Shown piece after piece: positions 16,467-24,092 of a stretch of DNA of 64,000 nucleotides. Positions within the stretch are counted from its first letter, which is position 1. Each line of letters begins with the position of its first letter. Below the pieces are notes generated by a model, which saw only the letters and a program-made list of their open reading frames with translations, was not told where the DNA came from and searched no databases. The DNA is from Streptomyces sp. BA2 (GTDB taxonomy: Bacteria > Actinomycetota > Actinomycetes > Streptomycetales > Streptomycetaceae): assembly GCF_009769735.1 (NCBI RefSeq), contig NZ_WSRO01000002.1:4290001-4354000 (forward strand), read 5' to 3'. The position numbers and the translations under genes are program-made.

Positions 16467-17477
16467 ATGGCCCCGACGATGACGACTGCCGCTTCGAAGC
16501 GGACCGCTCCCCGCCACCGGGTGGTGGTCCTGGCCCTGGACGGTGTCATCCCCTTCGAGTTCGGCATCCCGCAGCGGATCTTCGGTCGCGCGAGAGCCGC
16601 TGACGGCGAGCTCCTGTACGAGGTCGTGACCGCGTCCGTCCGCCCGCCGGGCCTGGTGCGCACGGACGCCGACGTCGCGATCCTCGTGGAGAACGGCCCG
16701 GAGTGCCTGGCCTCCGCCGACACGGTGGTGGTCCCGGCCTCGTACGAGCTGGGCCCGGTCTACGAGGAGGGCGTCCTGACCGAGGAGCTGTCCTCGGCCC
16801 TGGCCCGGATCAAACCGGGCACGCGCCTGATCTCGATCTGCACGGGTGGGTACGTCCTGGCCGCGGCCGGCTATCTCGACGGCCGTACGGCGACGACGCA
16901 CTGGTCGTCGGCGGAGCACTTCCAGCGTCTCTTTCCCCGGATCACGGTGGATCCGGACGTTCTCTTCATCGACGACGGAGACGTGCTCACCTCGGCGGGT
17001 GTGGCGGCGGGCCTCGACCTCTGCCTCCATGTCGTACGCAGCGATCACGGGTCGGCGGTCGCCAACGAGGTGGCCCGCCGTACGGTGGTGCCGCCGCACC
17101 GGGACGGGGGCCAGGCCCAGTACATCCAACGCCCGGTTCCGGAACCCCAGTTGGCGACGACGACCTCTGCGCGGGCGTGGGCCCTTGCCCGCCTCCACGA
17201 GCCGATCCAGCTCCGCGACATGGCGGATCAGGAATCCATGTCCGTACGCACCTTCACACGCCGCTTCCGTGAGGAGGTGGGGATCAGCCCCGGCCAGTGG
17301 CTGGCGCAGCAGCGGGTGGAGCGGGCCCGCCATCTTCTGGAGTCCAGCGATCTCTCCGTGGACCGGGTGGCGCGGGATGCGGGGTTCGGTACGGCGCAGT
17401 CGATGCGGGGGCACTTGCAGGCGGCTCTTGGGGTGACTCCAACTGCCTACCGCCGCACTTTCGCCCGGAAGGCTTAG
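16467..17477 (+). CDS. GlxA-family AraC-type transcriptional regulator
   Basis: A 336-residue regulator with an N-terminal DJ-1/PfpI (class I glutamine amidotransferase-like) domain and a C-terminal AraC DNA-binding domain. The amidotransferase-like elbow is visible as ISICTGGYVLAAAGYLDGR (about 120-138), with a cysteine in the nucleophile position. The AraC domain has the two helix-turn-helix units, HEPIQLRDMADQESMSVRTF and LSVDRVARDAGFGTAQSMRG. Such proteins sense small metabolites and activate nearby genes. The divergent MFS transporter, about 60 bases away, is the likely target. No copy of the CTGACG palindrome is present in the shared gap, so this pair seems separately controlled. Confidence 0.92.
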   Translation: MAPTMTTAASKRTAPRHRVVVLALDGVIPFEFGIPQRIFGRARAADGELLYEVVTASVRPPGLVRTDADVAILVENGPECLASADTVVVPASYELGPVYEEGVLTEELSSALARIKPGTRLISICTGGYVLAAAGYLDGRTATTHWSSAEHFQRLFPRITVDPDVLFIDDGDVLTSAGVAAGLDLCLHVVRSDHGSAVANEVARRTVVPPHRDGGQAQYIQRPVPEPQLATTTSARAWALARLHEPIQLRDMADQESMSVRTFTRRFREEVGISPGQWLAQQRVERARHLLESSDLSVDRVARDAGFGTAQSMRGHLQAALGVTPTAYRRTFARKA

Positions 17478-17519
17478 GCGGTGCTCCCGGGGTTTCCCTG
17501 GCCGAACAAGCTTTTCCCC

Positions 17520-17545
17520 CCCACCCACCCGATTGCCCCGCAGCG
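17520..17545. repeat. Copy of the CCCACCCACCCG repeat
   Basis: CCCACCCACCCGATTGCCCC and the following GCAGCG lie in the gap between the regulator and the convergent alcohol dehydrogenase. The end GCCCCGCAGCG matches the copy at 12453-12482. Confidence 0.6.
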
Positions 17546-17649
17546 ACCAGTGAACACCCGCACCGGGCAGCGCACGCGAGGGACGGCCACCGGACGATAG
17601 CGAGGACGGACATACCGGCACCGCCCCGCCCAAGCCCCGCAGGGACCCC

Positions 17650-18720
17650 TCAGAACGTCAGCACCCCCCGCGCCACCCGCCCCGCCTCCGCGTCCCCCAC
17701 CGCCTTCGCGAAGTCCTCCACCGGGTACGTCTCCGTCACCAGCTCGTCAAGGAGCAGGCGCCCCGCCAGATAAAGCTCCGCGTACAGCGCGAAGTCCCGT
17801 TGCGGACGCGCCGAACCGTAGCGGCAGCCCAGGATCGACTTGTCCAGGAACAGGGACGAGACCACGAACGACGCCTCGGCCGTGGCCGGCGGCACCCCCA
17901 GCAGGATCGCCTGCCCATGCCGGTCCAGAAGGTCGATCGCCTGGCGGATCAGCTCGACCCGGCCCACGCACTCGAAGACGTGGTCCGCCCCCGTCGGCAG
18001 CAGCTCCTTCACGCCCTCCGCCTCCGCCGACGCGAAGAAGTGCGTCGCGCCGAACTGCCGCGCCACCCCCTCCTTGCCGGGGTTCGCGTCGACCGCCACG
18101 ATCCGCGTCGCCCCGGCGATCCTCGCCCCCTGGAGGACATTCAGGCCGATGCCCCCGGTCCCGATCACCACCACACTCTCCCCGCGGTCCACCTTCGCGC
18201 GGTTCAGAACAGCGCCGACCCCCGTCACCACCCCGCACCCGATCAACGCCGCCGACGTCAGCGGAATGTCCTCCGGAATCTTCACGGCCTGCACGGCCTT
18301 CACCACCGTGCGTTCCGCGAACGCGGAGTTCGCCGCGAACTGGTGGATCGGCCTGCCGCCCCGCGAGAACGGCTGGTCCGGCATCCCGATCGCACGCCGG
18401 CACATGGTCGGCCGCCCCCGATTGCATTCCCCGCAGGCCCCGCAGCTGGCGATGGTCGAAAGCGCCACGTGATCACCGGCAGTCACATGCGTCACCCCCG
18501 CACCGACCGCCTCCACCACCCCCGCCCCCTCATGGCCCAGCACCACCGGCGACGGAAAAGGGATGGTCCCGTCGATCACCGAAAGGTCGCTGTGGCACAG
18601 GCCCGCCGCCGCGACAGCGACAAGCACCTCCCCCGGCCCCGGATCCCGTACCTCAAGGTCGTCGACGACCTCGACCCTGCTCCCCTCGGCCCTGCTCCTG
18701 TCGAAAACGACACCCCTCAT
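17650..18720 (-). CDS. Zinc-dependent alcohol dehydrogenase (MDR family)
   Basis: A 356-residue medium-chain dehydrogenase that oxidises an alcohol with a nicotinamide cofactor. The catalytic zinc ligands are visible (GLCHSDLSVIDG, then GHEGAGVVEAVG), and the four structural cysteines lie in CGACGECNRGRPTMC (about 90-104). The nucleotide-binding fold is VVVIGTGGIGLNVLQGARIA. It is close to mycothiol- or NDMA-dependent-type actinobacterial enzymes by overall pattern, but that subtype is not certain. ATG 18720 overlaps the stop of the acyl-CoA dehydrogenase upstream (ATGA), with GGGAGG nine bases before it. It is third in the leftward operon SDR, acyl-CoA dehydrogenase, alcohol dehydrogenase. 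Confidence 0.92.
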   Translation of the reverse strand: MRGVVFDRSRAEGSRVEVVDDLEVRDPGPGEVLVAVAAAGLCHSDLSVIDGTIPFPSPVVLGHEGAGVVEAVGAGVTHVTAGDHVALSTIASCGACGECNRGRPTMCRRAIGMPDQPFSRGGRPIHQFAANSAFAERTVVKAVQAVKIPEDIPLTSAALIGCGVVTGVGAVLNRAKVDRGESVVVIGTGGIGLNVLQGARIAGATRIVAVDANPGKEGVARQFGATHFFASAEAEGVKELLPTGADHVFECVGRVELIRQAIDLLDRHGQAILLGVPPATAEASFVVSSLFLDKSILGCRYGSARPQRDFALYAELYLAGRLLLDELVTETYPVEDFAKAVGDAEAGRVARGVLTF

Positions 18721-19979
18721 CGCGCCTTCGCCTCCCTCGGCAGGCCGAGCACGCGCTCGGCGATGATGTTCCGCTGAATCTCGTCCGAGCCGCCGTAGAT
18801 GGTGTCGGCCCGCGTGAAGAGGAACAGCCTTTGCAGGGCGTCGAGTTCGTACGGAGTGTCCTCGCGCCAGTCCCCGGGGCCGACTGCCCCCACCGCCCCC
18901 CGCACCGCCATGGCCAGCTCCCCCAGCCGCTGATGCCACCCGCCCCACAGCAGCTTGGCCACACTGGGCGCACCCGCGTCACCACCGGAGCCCGAACTGC
19001 CCAACGTGCGCAGCGCGTTCCACCGCATGACCTTCAACTCGGCCCACTGCCGCACGAGCCGGTCCCGCAGCACGGGGTCGTCGACGGCCCCGCTGTCGAG
19101 AGCCTCCCGGACCACGCCCCCGAGCTCCTCAGCGAACCCGATCTGCTGTACGAGTGTGGAGACCCCCCGCTCGAAGCCGAGCAGCCCCATGGCGACGCGC
19201 CACCCGTTGCCGACGCCCCCCACCACGTGCGAGGCACGCGCCACCGCACCGTCGAAGAAGACTTCGTTGAACTCGCTCGTCCCCGTCAACTGCCTGATGG
19301 GCCGCACCTCGATACGTCCCGGCTGGTCCATCGGCACCAGCAGGAACGAGATCCCCCGGTGTCCGGAAGACCCCGCCTCCGTCCGCGCCAGCACGAAGCA
19401 CCAGTCCGCTTCTCGGGCGAGCGAGGTCCAGATCTTCTGCCCGGTGACGCGGTACATCTCACCGCTCCCACCGTCCCGCACCGCCGCCGTCCGCAGCCCC
19501 GCCAGGTCCGACCCGGCCCCTGGCTCGCTGTACCCCTGGCACCACAGCGCCTCCCCGCGCGCGATGGGCGGCAAGAACTCGTCACGCTGCTCCTGGCTGC
19601 CGTACGCGAGCAGGGTCGGGGCCAGCAGGTTCTCGCCGATGTGGCCGTAGCGTCCGGGGGCCCGCACTCGCGCGTACTCCTCCGCCCACACCACCTGCTG
19701 GGTGAGCGTCGCCCGCCGATTCCCGTACGTCGCCCGCCGATTCCCGCACGTCGCCCGCCGATTCCCGCACGCGGGAGAGTCCGTGTCCCACCCGAGCCCG
19801 ATCCACCCGCCCCGCCCCAACTCCCGCTCCCACGCCCGCCTTTCCGCAACGCCCTCGTGCTCACTGCCGGGCCCGCCCCGCCCCGACGCCCCTGCGAACA
19901 CCCCCGTCAGGTGTTCGCCGAGCCAGGCCCTGGCCTCCGCGCGGAACTCCTCGTCCGCAGGGCCGAATCCGAACTCCAC
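18717..19979 (-). CDS. Acyl-CoA dehydrogenase with in-frame heptapeptide expansion
   Basis: A 420-residue acyl-CoA dehydrogenase. Core motifs include GEALWCQGYSEPGAGSDLAG (flavin/substrate region), GQKIWTSLAREADWC, and RADTIYGGSDEIQRNIIAER at the C-terminus, where the usual catalytic EGT is replaced by GGS. Loss of that Glu is typical of heteromeric FadE subunits. Residues 71-91 hold three heptapeptides of the type (C/Y)GNRRAT where relatives have a single GGRGAT, as in the enzyme at 24093-25259. The insertion is encoded by a 21-base tandem repeat and precedes LTQQVVWAEE. It is second in the SDR-led operon and begins eight bases after the SDR stop. Confidence 0.92.
   Translation of the reverse strand: MEFGFGPADEEFRAEARAWLGEHLTGVFAGASGRGGPGSEHEGVAERRAWERELGRGGWIGLGWDTDSPACGNRRATCGNRRATYGNRRATLTQQVVWAEEYARVRAPGRYGHIGENLLAPTLLAYGSQEQRDEFLPPIARGEALWCQGYSEPGAGSDLAGLRTAAVRDGGSGEMYRVTGQKIWTSLAREADWCFVLARTEAGSSGHRGISFLLVPMDQPGRIEVRPIRQLTGTSEFNEVFFDGAVARASHVVGGVGNGWRVAMGLLGFERGVSTLVQQIGFAEELGGVVREALDSGAVDDPVLRDRLVRQWAELKVMRWNALRTLGSSGSGGDAGAPSVAKLLWGGWHQRLGELAMAVRGAVGAVGPGDWREDTPYELDALQRLFLFTRADTIYGGSDEIQRNIIAERVLGLPREAKAR
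19708..19770. repeat. 21-bp tandem repeat, three copies, inside acyl-CoA dehydrogenase
   Basis: GTCGCCCGCCGATTCCCG(T/C)AC occurs at 19708-19728, 19729-19749 and 19750-19770, the last two identical and the first with one change. It encodes GNRRAT-containing heptads on the minus strand. Confidence 0.92.
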
Positions 19980-19987
19980 CGCCCCGC

Positions 19988-20899
19988 CTACGCGTTCGGC
20001 CGGTCTTTGGCGGCGGCGGCCTTCGCCATCGCCTCCAGCTGGGCCAGCATCGGCATCGGGTCGACCCCCACCGTCCCCGGCAGGAAGTCGGCGATCTTCT
20101 CCGGGGTCCAGCCGCCCTCGACATACCCGGCCCGCAGCTCACGCGGCTGCGCCCACACCGCGATCTTCGGGCCCGCGACCGTGTAGACCTGCCCGGTGAT
20201 CTTCTCCTCCCGGGCCCGCTCGCTCAGCAGATACGTGACCAGCGCGGCCACGTCCTCCGGCTCCCCGATCTCCTTCAACTCCATGGGGACGTTGGCGGAC
20301 ATCCGCGTGCGCGCGACGGGCGCCACCGCGTTCGCCGTCACCCCGTACTTGTTCAGGCCGAGCGCCGCGCTGCGTACCAGCGAGATGATCCCGCCCTTGG
20401 CCGCGCTGTAGTTGGCCTGCGCCACGGACCCCTGGTGGTTGCCGCTGGTGAAGCCGATCAGCGTCCCCGTCCCCTGTTTCCGCATGACCGCCGACGCGGC
20501 CCGGAAGACGGTGAACGTGCCCTTCAGGTGCGTGGCGACCACCGGGTCCCACTCCTGTTCGGACATGTTGAAGAGCATCCGCTCCCGCAGGATCCCGGCC
20601 ACGCACACCACACCGTCGATCCGTCCGAACTCGGCGAGCGCGACGTCCACGATCCGCTGCCCGCCCGCCATGGTCGAGATGTCATCGGCGACGGCGATCG
20701 CCTCGCCCCCCGCCGCCTGGATCTCCTTGACCACGCCGTCGGCTATCTCGCTGGTCGGCTGCGCGCCCTCCATGGAGACGCCGTAGTCGTTCACGACGAC
20801 CTTCGCGCCCTCGGCCGCGGCGGCGAGCGCGACCGCCTTGCCGATGCCGCGCCCGGCACCGGTCACGGCCACCACCTTGCCTGCCAAGAAGTTCCCCAC
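19988..20899 (-). CDS. Short-chain dehydrogenase/reductase (hydroxyacyl-CoA/hydroxysteroid type)
   Basis: A 303-residue SDR that interconverts a hydroxyl and a keto group. The cofactor loop TGAGRGIGKAVALAAA (about 13-28) and the active-site YSAAKGG (about 167-173), with the preceding Ser in GFTSGNHQGS, are present. The segment VVVNDYGVSMEGAQP and the long C-terminal extension of about 60 residues (from GYVEGGWTPEKIADFLPG) match the group related to 17-beta-hydroxysteroid dehydrogenase type 4 and to the SDRs in the mycobacterial cholesterol gene region. It leads a leftward operon with an acyl-CoA dehydrogenase and an alcohol dehydrogenase. Its promoter is shared with the divergent cyclase and contains operator F. 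Confidence 0.92.
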   Translation of the reverse strand: MGNFLAGKVVAVTGAGRGIGKAVALAAAAEGAKVVVNDYGVSMEGAQPTSEIADGVVKEIQAAGGEAIAVADDISTMAGGQRIVDVALAEFGRIDGVVCVAGILRERMLFNMSEQEWDPVVATHLKGTFTVFRAASAVMRKQGTGTLIGFTSGNHQGSVAQANYSAAKGGIISLVRSAALGLNKYGVTANAVAPVARTRMSANVPMELKEIGEPEDVAALVTYLLSERAREEKITGQVYTVAGPKIAVWAQPRELRAGYVEGGWTPEKIADFLPGTVGVDPMPMLAQLEAMAKAAAAKDRPNA

Positions 20900-20921
20900 G
20901 TCCGGCCCCTTCCCGCGGTTT

Positions 20922-20936
20922 CTGACGGACCGTTAG
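20922..20936. promoter_or_regulatory. Palindromic operator F, CTGACGGACCGTTAG
   Basis: Lies between the divergent SDR operon (start 20899) and the cyclase gene. The right arm has one mismatch (CGTTAG). An ATG follows 5 bases later (20942), but the cyclase start with a ribosome-binding site is at 20984. Confidence 0.65.
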
Positions 20937-20983
20937 ATTCTATGACCCGTCAGATACCGGAAGACAAGACCCAGGGAGGACCC

Positions 20984-21910
20984 ATGTCACTGCCGGCCGA
21001 GTTCCATGACATCGCCAAACGCGTGAACAACTGGGGTCGTTGGGGTTCCGACGACGAGATCGGCACACTCAACCTCATCACCGACGAGGTGGTCCGCGAG
21101 GCCGCCGCCACCATCCGCACCGGCCGCCGCGTCCCGCTCGCGCTGCCCCTCAAGGAGGACGGCGTCCAGACGGGTCTGATACCCGGCCGGGTCAACCCCC
21201 TCCACACGATGGTGCAGATCAACCAGGAGCTCTTCGGCCCCGGCACGGTCGCCACCAGCGACGACGCCGTCACGATGGGCCTGCAGACGGCCACCCACTG
21301 GGACGCGCTCACCCACGCCTCACACTCGGGGAAGATCTACAACGGCCGCCCGGCGGACACCATCACCGCCCACACCCGCGCGCAGTTCAGCGGCATCGAC
21401 AAGGTGCCGCACCTCGTCTCGCGCGGCGTGCTGCTCGACGTCGCCCGCGCCAAGGGCGTCGACCGGCTGCCCGGGGACCACGCGGTCACTCCCGAAGACC
21501 TGGCGGAGGCCGAGGAGTTCGCGGGGCTCACCGTCCGCGCCGGCGACATCGTCCTCGTACGCACCGGGCAGATCCAGGTCTATCTGGCGGGTGACAAGCA
21601 CGCGTACGGATATCCGTCGCCCGGCCTGTCGGTCCGCACCCCTGAGTGGTTCCACGCGCGCGATGTCGCGGCGGTCGCCAACGACACCCTCACCTTCGAG
21701 ATCTTCCCGCCCGAGATCGAGAACCTCTGGCTGCCCGTGCACGCGCTCGACCTGGTCGAGATGGGGATGCTGCAGGGTCAGAACTGGAATCTGGAAAAGT
21801 TGTCCACAGCCTGTGCAGAAGTTTCCCGCTACAGCTTCCTTCTCTCCGCGATGCCCGAGCCGTTCATCGGCGGCACGGGAACGCCTGTCGCGCCGGTGGC
21901 GGTGCTGTGA
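20984..21910 (+). CDS. Cyclase-family metal-dependent hydrolase
   Basis: A 308-residue protein of the cyclase/kynurenine-formamidase-like family, metal-dependent enzymes that hydrolyse C-N, ester or lactone bonds. The metal-binding signature appears as TATHWDALTHASHSGKIYNG (about 105-124), containing the H-x-D-x-x-x-H pattern, with a later His in ARDVAAVANDTLTFEIFP context and a closing LPVHALDLVEMGM. Family members in catabolic clusters are often lactonases or ring-cleaving hydrolases. ATG 20984 follows GGGAGGA with four intervening bases. The frame extends to ATG 20942 and beyond, which may be used if the transcript is leaderless. It is divergent from the SDR operon with operator F between. 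Confidence 0.88.
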   Translation: MSLPAEFHDIAKRVNNWGRWGSDDEIGTLNLITDEVVREAAATIRTGRRVPLALPLKEDGVQTGLIPGRVNPLHTMVQINQELFGPGTVATSDDAVTMGLQTATHWDALTHASHSGKIYNGRPADTITAHTRAQFSGIDKVPHLVSRGVLLDVARAKGVDRLPGDHAVTPEDLAEAEEFAGLTVRAGDIVLVRTGQIQVYLAGDKHAYGYPSPGLSVRTPEWFHARDVAAVANDTLTFEIFPPEIENLWLPVHALDLVEMGMLQGQNWNLEKLSTACAEVSRYSFLLSAMPEPFIGGTGTPVAPVAVL

Positions 21911-22263
21911 GCCTTCGGATGGCGGCGCGCCCCGGCTCCCGCCCCGAGCGCGTCGCCGCGCACGCCGCCATCCGGCTCCGGCGCACTGGTCCCGCCCTCC
22001 ACGACCGCGAAGGGACCGGCGCCGACGGCGACCCACGTCTCGTCAAGGACCGGGCCACAGACCACCGTCCCTCGACGTCCCCTCGCGGCGAATCGCTGCA
22101 CACAAGCGTGATCAATCGGACACGGTACGTCAACACCCGTCCGGTGATTAATGAATTATGCCGCTTTTGCACCGACCGCGCACGGCCGCGCATCGTGGCA
22201 CGTGACGGCGCATGCGGGCGCCCGGCGCCGCCGGGCGGGCCTCAGACCGGAACCGTGCGGGGC
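21911..22263. other. Intergenic stretch without a supported gene
   Basis: About 350 bases between convergent genes. It includes an unusually AT-rich patch around 22105-22165 (GGTGATTAATGAATTATG) but no ORF with convincing coding bias or start signal. Confidence 0.4.
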
Positions 22264-22755
22264 TCAGACCGCCTCGTACGCGACGTCCTCGTAGGTCGTT
22301 CCGTCGAACGCGACCGCCGCGACGCCCGGCTCGCACCGGTCCACCTCGCACCAGATGCTCTTTCCCGCGCCCTCGGCCTGCCAGCCCCAGCGGTCGGCGA
22401 GGCCGTCGACGAGTTCCAGGCCCCGGCCGTTGGTCGCGTCGCCGTCCGCGTGCCGCTGCTTCGGCGGGCGTGCGCTGGCGTCGGCCACCTCGACCCTGAC
22501 CGTCCCGGGTCCGGCCTCCGCGGCCTCCTCGGGCACATCCGGGACGTCCGGGAGCCGCATGCGCAGCACGGCCGGACAGCCCGTGTGCACCACCGCGTTG
22601 GTGACCAGCTCCGAGATCAGCAGGATCAGTGTCTCGGCCAGTGGCTCGTCGACTCCTATCCCGGAACCGGCGAGCCGCGAACGCGCCCACCTTCGGGCCC
22701 GCCCCACCTCGGCGGGGTCGGGCCTGACCTCCAGCTGAACTTGAAGCACCTGCAC
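22264..22755 (-). CDS. ATP-binding protein, HATPase_c anti-sigma (RsbW-like) family
   Basis: A 163-residue single-domain GHKL ATPase of the kind numerous in Streptomyces. The N-box is visible in LISELVTNAVVHTG (about 48-61), the G1 region in VRVEVADASARPP, and the G2 region in TNGRGLELVDGLADRWGW. Such proteins act as anti-sigma kinases that phosphorylate STAS partners or as regulators paired with small DNA-binding proteins. An STAS gene occurs about 5 kb away (27790-28170), but no link is shown. The start at 22755 has no strong ribosome-binding site. The neighbouring acyl-CoA dehydrogenases lie beyond a gap of 440 bases, and a small divergent ORF is in that gap. Confidence 0.88.
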   Translation of the reverse strand: MQVLQVQLEVRPDPAEVGRARRWARSRLAGSGIGVDEPLAETLILLISELVTNAVVHTGCPAVLRMRLPDVPDVPEEAAEAGPGTVRVEVADASARPPKQRHADGDATNGRGLELVDGLADRWGWQAEGAGKSIWCEVDRCEPGVAAVAFDGTTYEDVAYEAV

Positions 22756-22897
22756 CGCTCACACCATCCGAACCGGCGGACACATCGCCTCGCGACTCCA
22801 CAGGGTCACGGAACGTGATCCCCTTGAGAGACAGCATGGTTGACGTTCAGTCACCCCAACAAGCGCTTCAGGCATATTCCAGCGCGAAGGAGTACGC

Positions 22898-23086
22898 GTG
22901 CGGCATACTGTGCGACGCGCGCTGCGGGGGGTCGAACAGGCGGGCATGAAGCCCCTTCCTGCACTGCGAGCGGTGCGCATTGCCGGGCCCGGCGCCGCCT
23001 CAGGGGCAACACCGGCATGGCTCGACCTCAGAACCACTCGCATCTCACACAAGGTACCGGAGCGGAAGCCCGACTCCATGCCGTGA
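22898..23086 (+). CDS. Possible small basic protein, unknown function
   Basis: A 62-codon ORF from GTG 22898 with a well-placed AAGGAG (22887-22892, five bases before the start). The product is basic (MRHTVRRALRGVEQAGMK at the start) without recognised domains. GC bias in third positions is weaker than in neighbouring genes, so it may be spurious. It is divergent from the ATPase gene. The remainder of the 22756-23199 gap shows nothing else. Confidence 0.35.
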   Translation: MRHTVRRALRGVEQAGMKPLPALRAVRIAGPGAASGATPAWLDLRTTRISHKVPERKPDSMP

Positions 23087-23199
23087 CGAGTCACGCATAG
23101 GACACAACCCGATATCGACGCTCAGTAGCCTCCCCCCACTTCGGGGACTTCACAAGTCGATCACTCTCCGCGCCCACCACGAAGGCTCGCAGCGAAGGC

Positions 23200-24084
23200 T
23201 CACAGCGCCGCCGCCAGCTCCTCCTCCGCCCGAGCCGCCGACTGCCCGAGGCCGGCCCGCACCCAGGCCCGCTTCAGATGCAGATGCACGTCGGCCTCCC
23301 AGGTGAAGCCCATCCCGCCGTGCACCTGAAGGCAGTCCCGTGCGCCCCGCACCGCCGCCTCGTCGGCGAGCAGCTTGGCCGCCGTTATGTCCGTTCCGTC
23401 ACCGGTGATTGACGCCGCGTACACGGCGGCGCGGGCGACCTCGGTGCGGACGAGCATCTGCGCGCAGAGGTGCTTGACGGCCTGGAAGGCCCCGATGGGC
23501 TGCCCGAATTGGGTACGTTCACGGGCATAGCGGACCGCCATCTCGCAGGTCCTGCCCGCGCTTCCCAGCTGTTCGGCGGCGATGAGCAGGTCCGCCTCCC
23601 CGGCTGCGGGCCCCTCGCAGGCGCCGGGCACCCGGTGCAGCGGCGTCAGCGGATCGACGGAGCGCAGGGGTACGGCGCCCGAGACGTCCCCGTGGACCAC
23701 GTCCGCCTCGTCGAGCCAGGGAACGAGCCCACCGTCGAGCCCGCCGGAGACGGCCGTCACCACGGTCGCCCCCTGGGCCGCTCCCGTGACGTCCCCGGCC
23801 GCGAGGAACGTGGCCACCAGCGGCCCGGGGAGCAGCGCGCGCCCCGCCTCCTCGAAGACCAACACGGCCTCCGGAAGCCCGAGTCCGACCCCGCCCTCCT
23901 CCTCCGGGACCCGCAGCGAGAAGAACCCGGCATCCCCGAGCTCCCGCCAGAGGGCCCGGTCCAGCGAGGGGGCCCCGGAGTCCACCACCGCGTCCCGCAG
24001 GGCGGCCCCGTCGAACCGCCCCTCCAGCAGCTCGCGCAGCCCTGCCTTCAATGCCCGCTGATCTTCCGTCAGTTGAAAGTCCAT
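23200..24084 (-). CDS. Acyl-CoA dehydrogenase, short subunit
   Basis: A 294-residue acyl-CoA dehydrogenase, shorter than the usual 380-400. N-terminal MDFQLTEDQRALKAGLRELL and VPEEEGGVGLGLPEAVLVFE are normal, the middle beta-domain is reduced, and the C-terminal helices retain YARERTQFGQPIGAFQAVKH and VHGGMGFTWEADVHLHLKRA. Short members such as this typically pair with a full-length partner in an alpha2-beta2 complex in steroid side-chain oxidation. The full-length partner is encoded immediately upstream (24093-25259), only eight bases away. ATG 24084 follows GAGGG with seven intervening bases. The operon is preceded by operator G. Confidence 0.92.
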   Translation of the reverse strand: MDFQLTEDQRALKAGLRELLEGRFDGAALRDAVVDSGAPSLDRALWRELGDAGFFSLRVPEEEGGVGLGLPEAVLVFEEAGRALLPGPLVATFLAAGDVTGAAQGATVVTAVSGGLDGGLVPWLDEADVVHGDVSGAVPLRSVDPLTPLHRVPGACEGPAAGEADLLIAAEQLGSAGRTCEMAVRYARERTQFGQPIGAFQAVKHLCAQMLVRTEVARAAVYAASITGDGTDITAAKLLADEAAVRGARDCLQVHGGMGFTWEADVHLHLKRAWVRAGLGQSAARAEEELAAAL

Positions 24085-24092
24085 ACGAGCCC

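Noticed and set aside
20435..20983. N-terminal extension of the cyclase
   Set aside because: It crosses the divergent SDR gene and operator F; the family N-terminus begins at ATG 20984.
22759..23094. A 111-codon reverse frame between the ATPase and acyl-CoA dehydrogenase
   Set aside because: No ribosome-binding site and no family; the opposing 62-codon frame has the better start signal, itself at low confidence.
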